A DNA stretch of 32,369 bases from Akkermansia muciniphila. Its GTDB lineage: Bacteria > Verrucomicrobiota > Verrucomicrobiia > Verrucomicrobiales > Verrucomicrobiaceae. Shown one piece after another: positions 17,593 to 24,491 of this stretch. The notes under the pieces are model-generated. The model worked only from the letters and a program-made list of their open reading frames with translations. It searched no databases and was not told the DNA's origin. How positions within the stretch are numbered: the stretch's first letter is position 1; every line of letters starts with the position of its first letter. The position numbers and the translations under genes were made by a program. Where the stretch lies: contig CAMAZK010000020.1 of the NCBI GenBank assembly GCA_945863205.1, positions 1 to 32,369 on the forward strand, written 5' to 3'.

Positions 17593-17902
17593 AGCGAGGG
17601 CGTCCTCGCCCCGTCTGTCACCCAGCGCAGCCTTCCTCCCAAAAACCAGGCGAGTGGTCTGCGACACACACGCGCTCTTTGGGGACGGGGGACGGGCTGA
17701 AGCCCGAACTACGAACCAGAATCCTCTGCGTCCCCCGCCTCTTTGCACCTCTGCGGTCAACTCGCGCGTTTTTGCCCCGTTTTTCTTCGCCGCGCTCCCA
17801 TGCGAGGAAGTTTGTCCCCCCGCTTCCTGGACGGGAAGGAAAAGTAGCCCTGTTCCTGCGGAACAGTTTTCGATGCTCCAGTTCCGCAGGAACTGGACAA
17901 CT
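17593..17902. repeat. Non-coding repeat-rich gap with dispersed-type intergenic elements
   Basis: Nothing protein-coding is convincing here. A hairpin CGGGC TGAA GCCCG lies at 17693-17706. The segment 17723-17760 (CTCTGCGTCCCCCGCCTCTT, then TGCACCTCTGCGGTCAA) resembles the widespread intergenic repeat class built from CTCTGCG and CTTTGCG words, recalled from cyanobacterial, chloroflexal and verrucomicrobial genomes rather than searched. Next comes a C/T-rich stretch, then the mirror hairpin pair at 17850-17896. Confidence 0.5.
17850..17896. terminator. Pair of inverted-copy hairpins at the DUF1080 3' end
   Basis: Two perfect hairpins stand side by side: 17850-17866 (7-bp stem, loop TGC) and 17878-17896 (8-bp stem, loop GCA). 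The core of the second, GTTCCGCAGGAAC, is the exact reverse complement of the core of the first, GTTCCTGCGGAAC. They lie 7 bases beyond the stop of the DUF1080 gene, the right place for its transcript end, but no strong T-run follows directly. Termination or 3'-end protection is inferred. Confidence 0.45.
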
Positions 17903-18538
17903 TTACTTCGCGGTCAGCTTGAGGTTGCGGAACCAGGTTTCGTCGCCGTGCTCGGTCAGCATGATCTTGCCGTGGCCGGGGGCGAAGCCTTCCTTGTTCT
18001 TGAACTTGCTCTTCGCGATCATTTCCTTCCACTCCGGCGTCGTGGTGTCCGCCTCGGCGGCCAAGGCGCCATTGAGCCAGTGCTGAACTTTGCCGTCCTG
18101 AACGACGATCTTGCTCGTGTTCCACTCGCCGGCGGGTTTCACCGCCTTGTCCTTCACGCATTCCTTGATGTCGTAAATGGAAGCGGTGGTGTGCGAGCCG
18201 CCGCGCAGGCCGTCCGGATGGCCGCTGTCGTCGATCATCTGGTATTCGATGCCGAGCCATTCCTTGCCGCCGATCTGGGTGACCCAGTACTTGATGCCGT
18301 TGTTGCCCTTGGCATTGAGCTTCCACTCCCATTCGAGTTCGAAGTTCGTGTACTCGTTTTTCGAGATCAAACTGCCGCCGCCTTTGCCGGTGAGGTGGAT
18401 CATGTTGTCACCCTCGGTGCTCCAGCCGCCGGATGGCGCAGCGCCCTTCGTGTCGGTGAAGTCTGCCAGGGTCAGATAGACGGGTTCCGCAGCAGCGGCG
18501 AACGATGCGAGTGCAAGGAGCGAAAGGAGGGTGCGCAT
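17903..18538 (-). CDS. DUF1080 / 3-keto-disaccharide hydrolase family protein, secreted
   Basis: 211 aa from the ATG at 18538; an in-frame ATG 33 bases further upstream adds residues before the signal peptide and was rejected. The signal peptide is [17 protein letters not shown], then E-P. The body shows the DUF1080 lectin-like beta-sandwich pattern: [15 protein letters not shown], then G-N-N-G-I-K-Y-W-V, then G-I-E-Y-Q-M-I-D-D, and a final W-F-R-N-L-K-L. Members are exported, and some hydrolyse 3-keto-glycosides in sugar breakdown; many are uncharacterised. It is divergent from the SGNH hydrolases with 110 bases between starts, so shared control is possible. Two hairpins follow its stop. Confidence 0.9.
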   Translation of the reverse strand: MRTLLSLLALASFAAAAEPVYLTLADFTDTKGAAPSGGWSTEGDNMIHLTGKGGGSLISKNEYTNFELEWEWKLNAKGNNGIKYWVTQIGGKEWLGIEYQMIDDSGHPDGLRGGSHTTASIYDIKECVKDKAVKPAGEWNTSKIVVQDGKVQHWLNGALAAEADTTTPEWKEMIAKSKFKNKEGFAPGHGKIMLTEHGDETWFRNLKLTAK

Positions 18539-18648
18539 GGGTGGGGTGGTGGTCAGTTCGGGGTGCATCAAACGTCGAGATCACGGCCATGCCATCATCT
18601 TTTTCGTTCGGACGATATTCCTCCTGCTCCCCTGCGTTTTATCCGCCC

Positions 18649-19356
18649 ATGAAACTCCGCCATCTGCTCCTCCTCATCGCTGTTTCCACCAGCGCCATGG
18701 CTCAAAAAGCTCCCGCACCGAAGAAACGCGCCCCCAATCCGGCGCTGGCCAAAATCGAGGACGTGGCCGGGCTGCCGCGCGTGCTGCTCATCGGCGACTC
18801 CATCTCCATCGGCTACACCCTCACCGTGCGCGAGCTGCTCGCGGGCAAGGCCAACGTCCACCGCATCCCCGCCAACGGCGGACCGACGACGAATGGCCTC
18901 AAAGGCATCAAGGAATGGCTCGGCGACTCGAAGTGGGACGTGATCCACTTCAACTGGGGCCTGCATGATTTGAAATACATCCAGGATGATCCGTCAAAGC
19001 GCGCCGATCCGAAGGCCGAAGGCTCGCATCTGCAGGTGGCGCTGGCGGATTATGAGAAGAACCTGACCGAACTCGTCAAAATCATGCAGGGCACCGGCGC
19101 GAAGCTGATCTGGTGCAGCACCACGCCGGTGCCGGAAGGCTCCGATGGCCGCATCATGGGCGACGAACTCAAGTACAACGAAGCCGCCGCCCGCGTCATG
19201 AAGGCCGCCGGCATTCCCACCGACGATCTGCACGCCCACGCCGCCGCCAAGCCGGACGCGCAACTCCCCGCGAACGTCCACTACACGCCGGAAGGCTCGC
19301 GTTACCTCGCGGAAAAGGTCGCCGCCGTGATCACAGAGTACCTGCCGAAAAAATGA
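18649..19356 (+). CDS. Secreted SGNH/GDSL hydrolase, copy 1
   Basis: 235 aa from the ATG at 18649, chosen because it starts a signal peptide ([18 protein letters not shown], then Q-K); the longer upstream frame has no such start. Block I is [10 protein letters not shown] with nucleophile S51. The block around N102 (H-F-N-W-G-L-H-D) supplies the probable oxyanion residue, and H211 in N-V-H-Y-T-P-E-G is the expected catalytic histidine. The residue three before this histidine is A208, where classic family members have aspartate. Likely an exported esterase or deacetylase acting on carbohydrate decorations; substrate unknown. Its stop overlaps the start of copy 2 by four bases (ATGA at 19353-19356). 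Confidence 0.9.
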   Translation: MKLRHLLLLIAVSTSAMAQKAPAPKKRAPNPALAKIEDVAGLPRVLLIGDSISIGYTLTVRELLAGKANVHRIPANGGPTTNGLKGIKEWLGDSKWDVIHFNWGLHDLKYIQDDPSKRADPKAEGSHLQVALADYEKNLTELVKIMQGTGAKLIWCSTTPVPEGSDGRIMGDELKYNEAAARVMKAAGIPTDDLHAHAAAKPDAQLPANVHYTPEGSRYLAEKVAAVITEYLPKK

Positions 19357-20168
19357 AGCCGCTCATCTTCCTCCTCGCCTCCGTCTCGCTGCTTGGCGCC
19401 CAGGTCAAATCGCAAAACGAACCCACCAACGCCGCCGAGGCCACCGCGAAAAAAGCGGCTGCGGATCGGGCCGTCGATGAAAAGTATCAAGCGTGGAAGG
19501 CCGCGCTTCCAGCCGATCAGCAGGCCTGGGAAACCGTGCTGGAGCAGTGCCTCGGAGGCTTCTACCTGCCGATTCACAAGAAAGAGAAGATCACCGGGCG
19601 CTCGAACGCCTGGGACTTCGTCCAGGACGATCCAAAGCTCCCTCGCGTGCTCCTCATCGGCGATTCCATTTCCCGTGGCTACACGCTCGACACGCGCAAG
19701 GCGCTCGCCGGCAAGGCGAACGTGCATCGCGCACCCGAGAACTGCGGCCCGACCGCCAATGGCGTGAAGAAGATCGAGATCTGGCTCGGCGACGGCCAAT
19801 GGGACGTGATCCACTTCAACTTCGGCATCCACGACCGCAAAACGCCTGCGGCTGATTATGAGCAACGGCTTGAGACGCTGATCGCCCGCATGAAGCAGAC
19901 CGGCGCGAAGCTCGTCTTCGCCACCACCACGCCCGTCCCGCCGGACACGAAGGACGGCCCCGAACTCGTCACCCAGATCGCCGAGAAAAATGAAATCGCC
20001 CTCCGCGTGATGAAGCAGCACGGCGTCGCCATCGACGACCTCCACGGTTTCCTCGCTCCCCAGCTCGAAGATATCGCCAATCCGCAGGACGTACACTACA
20101 ACGCCAAAGGCTACGCCCTGATGGGCCAGCAGGTGGCCAGTTCGATAGAAGCGGCTTTGCGCAAGTGA
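19353..20168 (+). CDS. Secreted SGNH/GDSL hydrolase, copy 2
   Basis: 271 aa with signal peptide ([16 protein letters not shown], then Q-V). It starts inside the stop of copy 1, so the two are translationally coupled. It is clearly paralogous: both have [19 protein letters not shown] and W-D-V-I-H-F-N at the same spacing. It differs by an inserted helical segment of about 55 residues between the signal peptide and block I ([14 protein letters not shown]). Nucleophile S105, oxyanion N156, histidine H248. The residue three before H248 is Q245, with D246 two before, so the usual aspartate position is again altered. Role as for copy 1; substrate unknown. Confidence 0.9.
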   Translation: MKPLIFLLASVSLLGAQVKSQNEPTNAAEATAKKAAADRAVDEKYQAWKAALPADQQAWETVLEQCLGGFYLPIHKKEKITGRSNAWDFVQDDPKLPRVLLIGDSISRGYTLDTRKALAGKANVHRAPENCGPTANGVKKIEIWLGDGQWDVIHFNFGIHDRKTPAADYEQRLETLIARMKQTGAKLVFATTTPVPPDTKDGPELVTQIAEKNEIALRVMKQHGVAIDDLHGFLAPQLEDIANPQDVHYNAKGYALMGQQVASSIEAALRK

Positions 20169-20316
20169 GTGAAACAGACACTCCTGTCTGTCTCCGCAGG
20201 GCACAGGCGGGCCTGTCCGGGACCGCGATAAAGTGACGGACCGGAATGGCACTGAGCTAAGGCTCATTTGGGCTGAAAATCGAAAGCGTCCCTCGTCCTA
20301 AAACGGACATAATTCA
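20169..20316. other. Intergenic stretch with hairpins after the SGNH pair
   Basis: This gap has no gene. It carries a hairpin at 20174-20191 (ACAGACA CTCC TGTCTGT) directly after the SGNH copy 2 stop, and another at 20203-20216 around CAGGC/GCCTG. Neither has a T-run. The left arm of the miniature element described separately starts at 20245. Confidence 0.5.
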
Positions 20317-20324
20317 GTGCCATT
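20245..20324. mobile_element. 80-bp element with perfect 11-bp terminal inverted repeats (MITE-like)
   Basis: AATGGCACTGA at 20245-20255 and TCAGTGCCATT at 20314-20324 are exact reverse complements. The interior contains a hairpin TGAGC TAAG GCTCA at 20253-20266 and a GTCC...GGAC pair near the right arm. No transposase lies inside, and no target-site duplication is visible at the edges. It could be a miniature or solo IS end, or a large folded non-coding element. Confidence 0.5.
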
Positions 20325-20490
20325 ACCCGCTGACCCGTTCCTGCTGTGCCGGCGGACGGTGGTATCGCGGGGGGGGCTGGCGGCGAATGTGAGCCAGCAG
20401 TTGAGGCGTCTTCACGGGAAGTCTGCGCTCAAGAAGGTGTCGGAAGAGCTGAAACACTTTCTGGAGGAAGCCGATGCCACGAACTCATGA
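20317..20490 (+). pseudogene. C-terminal remnant of an unknown gene, overlapping 55-bp repeat copy 1
   Basis: A frame open from the stop at 20299-20301 runs to TGA at 20488. Its residues (D-P-F-L-L-C-R-R-T-V-V and KKVSEELKHFLEEADATN, then S and stop) have third-position GC bias and a normal soluble-protein composition, so it looks like a real C-terminus. No convincing start is present: GTG at 20317 is the only option and lies in the inverted repeat. A run of eight G at 20369-20376 could mark a frameshift. The last 18 codons before NS-stop are the 55-bp repeat, whose second copy at 26088 continues differently (L-F-G-G-R-G). I do not recognise the family. Confidence 0.45.
20430..20484. repeat. 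55-bp direct repeat, copy 1 (left boundary of signalling island)
   Basis: These 55 bases are identical, base for base, to 26088-26142. Both copies are in the plus orientation and both are read in the same frame relative to the peptide KKVSEELKHFLEEADATN. Copies start 5,658 bases apart, and everything between them is signalling genes and their spacers. The repeat could be an attachment-site duplication, the trace of a segmental duplication, or the shared end of a repeated gene. Confidence 0.85.
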
Positions 20491-20815
20491 ATGCGCACGT
20501 TTCGTCAGCCAGTCGAACCTGATCACGTTTCACCCGTAACCACCATGATCGCATAATTTCACTGCTGTCCTGAGTTTCGGAGCCCACCTCAGTTCGCTGG
20601 TGCAATGAGCAACGACGCGGGGTGAAGACCCCAAGGCTGAATCGACGTCGTGCTGCTATGATTGCTCCATATTCCGAATAAATCGAGCACCGCATCTCAC
20701 ATTTCCATGAATTATGTATCTATTGCCTTGAAGCAACAGCAGATTCAGTGGGCAAGCTTCCGCGCCATGAATAAATACGAATCTTCAACCCGCCACAGAG
20801 GATTCCCATCACCTC
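20491..20815. other. Leader region before the PAS histidine kinase
   Basis: Visibly less GC-rich than the flanks. It contains a nested palindrome at 20612-20651 (outer ACGACG / CGTCGT, inner GGGGT GAAG ACCCC). A 19-codon frame starting MNKYESSTR at 20767-20826 overlaps the kinase start, and could be a leader peptide or chance. No other gene is convincing on either strand. The promoter of the kinase operon must lie here, but no clear -35/-10 pair was found. Confidence 0.4.
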
Positions 20816-22435
20816 GTGACACGTAACACTGCCGAATTTAGAGAGGAGCCAAGGGCAGAAGAGCCCAGCCATGGCGCACGTATTGAACGAACTGCGATCC
20901 GCAGAGCAGAAGCGGATGGGCATTATGAGGAGGTGATCCTTGTCTCGGAACAGCGTTACCGGCGTCTGTTTGAAACGACACAGCATGGCATCCTCATTTT
21001 AGATGCTGACACCGCCCAGGTGATGGATGCCAACCCGTTCATGAAGCGATTGCTCGGCTACTCCCAGGAGGAGTTTCTGGGAAAAAAACTTTGGGAAATC
21101 GGGCCCTTTAAAGACGAGGCGGCTGCGAAGGCCACCTTCGCTGAATTGCAGCACACAGACATCATCCACTACGAGGGACTGTCCCTTGAGACAAAGGGTG
21201 GTCGGATGATCGATGTCGAGTTCATCAGCAACTCTTACTTGCTAGGCCAACAACGCCTCATCCAATGCAACTTCCATGACATCACGGAGCGCAGGCAAAG
21301 GGAACAGTCCGTGGCGCAGGGTGAGGAGGCGATCCGCGCCTCCGAATTAAAGTATCGGAAGCTTTTCGAAACAGCGCAGGATGGAATCTTGATTCTGGAA
21401 GCTGACACTGGCCGCATCAACGAGGTGAATCCATTTCTGCTAAAACTGCTGGGCTTCACCTACGAAGAAGTGGTTGGCAAGTTTGTGTGGGAGATCAGCC
21501 CATTTGAGGACATTCTCACGAATCAGGAGAAGCTGATGCAGCTGCAAATAAATGGATATGTCCGTTATGAAAACCTGCCTCTCTTAACGAAGGATGGCCG
21601 CATGATCGCGGTGGAGTTTGTCAGCAACGTGTACTCCGCCGGAGACCTCAATGTGATCCAGTGCAACATCCGCGACATCACCATCCGAAAACAGGCTGAG
21701 GACGCTCTCAAGACCTCGCACGCGCATTTGCGCGCCCTGCTTGCGCGGCTGCAAACCGTGCGTGAGGACGAGGCCACACGCATCGCCCGGGAGATTCACG
21801 ATGAGCTGGGGCAGCAGTTGACCGGACTCAAGATGGATCTGATCTGGACGGCGCGGAAGCTCAGTGAGCTGCCAGGTTCTTCCGCAGTCAACGCCATCTT
21901 GCAGCGGTTCTCTGACACGCCAAAAATGGTCGATGCCATCACCACCTCCGTGCAAGTGATAGCGGCGGAGCTTCGCCCTGTGGTGCTGGACAAACTGGGA
22001 CTGGGCACCGCCTTGCAATATGAAGCCAGACGTTTGCATGAACGCACCAGCATTTCCTGCCAGGTGCGCCTGCCGGAAAAAGAACAGGAAATGCCACCGG
22101 AACTATCAACCGCGCTCTTCCGCATTTTTCAAGAGTGCCTCACCAACATCACGCGTCACTCTCAAGCTTCCGAGGTCAAAGTAGAGCTGAAGACGGAAGA
22201 CGGATGGGTGACACTCTGCGTGCAGGACAACGGTCGGGGCATCACCGCAGCAGAACTCGCGGGCCCCGTGTCGCTGGGCCTGCTCGGCATGAAAGAGCGC
22301 GCTGCTTTGCTGGGCGGAAAGATCACCATCACCCGTGACGATGACCAAGGCACCGTCGTCACCGTAAGCATCCCAATCCACGCCATCCCACCTCGAAAGA
22401 GTCCCTCGTATGAAACGTGTGATGATCGTGGATGA
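20816..22435 (+). CDS. Soluble double-PAS sensor histidine kinase (HisKA_3 / NarX-DegS type)
   Basis: 539 aa from GTG at 20816; an in-frame stop at 20768 and the lack of an ATG before the first PAS domain make this the best start. Two PAS domains (about 44-160 and 174-290) are clear copies of each other (R-Y-R-R-L-F-E-T / K-Y-R-K-L-F-E-T; both end near D-I-T). The HisKA_3 dimerisation helix carries phosphoacceptor H328 in R-E-I-H-D-E-L-G-Q-Q-L. The HATPase has an N-box at about 436-450, G1 D-N-G-R-G-I at 471-476 and G2 G-L-L-G-M-K-E-R. There is no membrane segment or signal peptide, so it senses inside the cell. The next gene, a NarL-type regulator, overlaps its end by 26 bases and is its likely partner. 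Confidence 0.95.
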   Translation: MTRNTAEFREEPRAEEPSHGARIERTAIRRAEADGHYEEVILVSEQRYRRLFETTQHGILILDADTAQVMDANPFMKRLLGYSQEEFLGKKLWEIGPFKDEAAAKATFAELQHTDIIHYEGLSLETKGGRMIDVEFISNSYLLGQQRLIQCNFHDITERRQREQSVAQGEEAIRASELKYRKLFETAQDGILILEADTGRINEVNPFLLKLLGFTYEEVVGKFVWEISPFEDILTNQEKLMQLQINGYVRYENLPLLTKDGRMIAVEFVSNVYSAGDLNVIQCNIRDITIRKQAEDALKTSHAHLRALLARLQTVREDEATRIAREIHDELGQQLTGLKMDLIWTARKLSELPGSSAVNAILQRFSDTPKMVDAITTSVQVIAAELRPVVLDKLGLGTALQYEARRLHERTSISCQVRLPEKEQEMPPELSTALFRIFQECLTNITRHSQASEVKVELKTEDGWVTLCVQDNGRGITAAELAGPVSLGLLGMKERAALLGGKITITRDDDQGTVVTVSIPIHAIPPRKSPSYETCDDRG

Positions 22436-23042
22436 CCACGAAACCGTGCGGCGCGGTCTGAAGGAAATCTTTGCGGACGCGTTTCCGAAGATGGAGGCCG
22501 GTGAAGCCACCAATTCACGGGAGGCTTTGGAACTCATCATGGCCCACGAATGGGACCTCATCCTTCTGGATATCAGCATTCCAGGACATGGCGGGCTGAT
22601 GGTGCTGGAGGAAATGAAACGTCTGCGCCCGCACATTCCGGTGCTGGTCTTGAGCTCCTATTCGGAGGAGGAGTTCGCCATCCGTTCGCTCAAGTTGGGC
22701 GCTTCGGGTTTTCTCAACAAAAGCCAGACTTCGGATGAGGTGGTGGCAGCTGCAAAGAAGGTCATGTCCGGTGGGAAATATGTAACCCCAGCGCTGGCGG
22801 AAAAACTGGCTTTCAACCTCGGAGGTAGCACGGTGCGCGCTCCACACGAAGCGCTCTCCAGCCGCGAACTCCAAGTTTTGCAGATGATCGCCAAAGGGAA
22901 AGCGATCAAGGAGATCGCCGCAGAGCTGGCGCTGAGTGAAAAAACGGTGGGCACCTATCGCAGCCGCATTGCGACCAAGATGGATCTGTCCACAAACGTG
23001 GCTTTGACCCGCTATGCTCTAAAGCATCGGCTTGTGGATTGA
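22410..23042 (+). CDS. NarL/FixJ-type response regulator, copy 1
   Basis: 210 aa. The receiver domain has the acidic pair D8-D9, phosphoacceptor D54 (I-L-L-D-I-S-I-P-G), S82 and K104 (F-L-N-K-S). The C-terminal LuxR-type helix-turn-helix (about 148-205) contains L-S-S-R-E-L-Q-V-L-Q-M-I-A-K-G and K-T-V-G-T-Y-R-S-R-I. It is a DNA-binding output protein, expected to dimerise on phosphorylation. It overlaps the double-PAS kinase by 26 bases, a strong sign of coupled translation and of a cognate pair. It is 156/210 identical (hand count) to copy 2 at 23443; the receiver surface and the recognition helix are the least changed parts. Confidence 0.96.
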   Translation: MKRVMIVDDHETVRRGLKEIFADAFPKMEAGEATNSREALELIMAHEWDLILLDISIPGHGGLMVLEEMKRLRPHIPVLVLSSYSEEEFAIRSLKLGASGFLNKSQTSDEVVAAAKKVMSGGKYVTPALAEKLAFNLGGSTVRAPHEALSSRELQVLQMIAKGKAIKEIAAELALSEKTVGTYRSRIATKMDLSTNVALTRYALKHRLVD

Positions 23043-23239
23043 TTGACCGAAGCACGCACTGTTTGGTTCTGCTTGTTGCCCATTCTCCACAGTGACTGTC
23101 AGGTGATCTGCTGACAGCACGCAAGGTCATTGCTTACAAAGATCCAAGGCTTTAACCGACTGGCTCGATGATGCGTGCTGGGTGAACATAAAATGGGTTA
23201 ACCAACGGACTTCTTGCCGAACCATAACTCAAATCACCC
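23043..23239. other. Spacer after regulator copy 1, duplicated after copy 2
   Basis: CTGTCAG at 23096-23102 and CTGACAG at 23111-23117 form a perfect 7-bp inverted repeat with an 8-base loop, possibly a terminator-like or operator structure. From 23111 to 23192 the sequence aligns with 24144-24224 downstream of regulator copy 2 (shared CTGACA, CATTGCT, CCGACT and GAACATAAA in order). It is therefore part of the duplicated unit. Confidence 0.55.
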
Positions 23240-23446
23240 ATGGACAAAATTTATGACTTTGAGAGCGCCCAAGCCGGACAAACCAAAGTCATGTCCAACC
23301 TCAAAAAGATCGCGCTGATGGAAGGTGAGCCACGTGACGTCGAAGTGGTTTTCATGATGCCGTTGATGAGGGGCGGGAATCCGCAAGGTGCTGGGAACGT
23401 CAGCGCAAAGGCACTCAGTCTTGACGCCCGAAGGTGCCACGTATGA
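23240..23446 (+). CDS. Possible small protein between the two regulators (68 aa)
   Basis: A 68-codon frame starting MDKIYDFESAQ, with a basic-hydrophobic middle (M-S-N-L-K-K-I-A-L-M-E-G) and an ending rich in G, N and A. It overlaps the start of regulator copy 2 by four bases. The first half looks protein-like, while the second half does not. A frame beginning MDELSAGL occurs at the corresponding place after copy 2, and the bases just before both starts are similar, but the peptides diverge at once. It may be a degraded relic or chance. No function is proposed. Confidence 0.3.
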   Translation: MDKIYDFESAQAGQTKVMSNLKKIALMEGEPRDVEVVFMMPLMRGGNPQGAGNVSAKALSLDARRCHV

Positions 23447-24075
23447 CCCGAATATTGATCGTGGATGACCACGAGATTCTGCGGCGGGGCCTGAGGGAAA
23501 TCTTCGCTGTGACGTTTCCGAAAGTGGTCATAGGTGAAGCCGCCAACTCACGAGAGGCCATGGAACTGATCCTGACGCAGAAGTGGAGCATCCTCCTCCT
23601 AGACATCAACATTCCAGGCCAAAGCGGGCTGGCGTTTCTGGAGGAAATGAAACGGCTGTATCCTCATACTCCGGTGCTCGTCTTGACAGCCTATTCGGAG
23701 GAGGAGTTCGCCATTCGTTCACTCAAGCTGGGTGCTTCGGGTTTTCTCAACAAAAGCCAGACTTCGGTAGAGGTGATTGCGGCGGTCAAGAAGGTCTTAG
23801 CCGGTGGAAAGTACGTGAGCGCAACGCTCGCCGAAAGACTGGCTTCCACCCTCTGGAGAGACGTGCGACATGCACCACATGAGGCACTCTCCAGCCGTGA
23901 ACTCCAGGTATTGCAGATGATCGCTAAAGGGAAAGCGATCAAGGAAATCGGTGCGGAGTTGGCGCTGAGTGATAAAACCGTGGGCACCTACCGCAACCGG
24001 ATTTCAAAGAAGATGGGCCTGACCACCAACGTGGCACTGACCCGCTATGCTCTGAAGCACGCGCTGGTTGATTAA
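23443..24075 (+). CDS. NarL/FixJ-type response regulator, copy 2
   Basis: 210 aa from ATG at 23443, preceded by GAAGG at a suitable distance; a GTG at 23434 is in frame but adds only M-P-R and breaks the match to copy 1. Receiver residues D8-D9, D54, T82 and K104 are all intact, and the LuxR-type HTH is complete (residues 151-160 identical to copy 1). Residues 83-108 are also identical. The start lies exactly 1,033 bases after the start of copy 1, and the downstream spacer repeats at the same offset, so the pair arose by tandem duplication. No kinase overlaps this copy. It may answer to the double-PAS kinase, to the hybrid kinase downstream, or to both. Confidence 0.95.
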   Translation: MTRILIVDDHEILRRGLREIFAVTFPKVVIGEAANSREAMELILTQKWSILLLDINIPGQSGLAFLEEMKRLYPHTPVLVLTAYSEEEFAIRSLKLGASGFLNKSQTSVEVIAAVKKVLAGGKYVSATLAERLASTLWRDVRHAPHEALSSRELQVLQMIAKGKAIKEIGAELALSDKTVGTYRNRISKKMGLTTNVALTRYALKHALVD

Positions 24076-24491
24076 CTGGACGTGTCATTCATCAAATCAG
24101 CGGCACGTCAGCATGTGTCTGAATCCATATGTAAGTCAAACACCTGACAAGCCTCGAAACCATTGCTGACACCAGTTTGAGGTTCTGACCGACTTGTCAA
24201 ATAATGTGGGGCGACGAACATAAATTTAAGAATACAGAGTCCGCAAAGCGAGTCCGAATTTAAACCACTTCCAAAGATCATGGATGAACTTAGCGCAGGT
24301 CTCGTGGGCTACTCCATGGCCACCACCACTCCGCAAGCCTGTGGCATTTGCGTGCTTGCCACCCCTTGTGGAACATTAGGTTTAGCCGCTGCGGCGCGAA
24401 ACTGCAGGAGATCAGCAGCACCATGATAGCACCTCGAACTGGCGGTTAGCGCAAATCAACGAAGTCATCTACCCCGGAAGGAAATCGAAGA
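24076..24491. other. Spacer between regulator copy 2 and the hybrid kinase
   Basis: 416 bases, low in GC (26/60 at 24121-24180). 24144-24224 repeats the spacer found after regulator copy 1. A 48-codon frame starting MDELSAGL lies at 24280-24426 and is weakly supported. GAGTCCG occurs twice near 24237 and 24250. TTGTCA near 24194 followed by CATAAA near 24219 could be a promoter, but the spacing (about 19) is long. Nothing else is convincing. Confidence 0.4.

Noticed and set aside
15454-17760. Long open frame on the minus strand opposite the NADH dehydrogenase fusion
   Set aside because: It is rich in H, R and A and lacks any family motif; it is the GC-driven shadow of the plus-strand gene, which has complete domains.
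19302-20267. 321-codon minus-strand frame opposite SGNH copy 2
   Set aside because: Shadow of a gene with clear SGNH blocks and signal peptide on the plus strand.
20369-20376. Run of eight G as proof of a frameshift in the remnant gene
   Set aside because: Other frames upstream are also closed by stops, so a single shift there does not restore a longer gene.
20429-20695. 88-codon minus-strand frame over the left 55-bp repeat
   Set aside because: The plus-strand frame is shared by both repeat copies and has better codon bias; the minus frame has no recognisable pattern.
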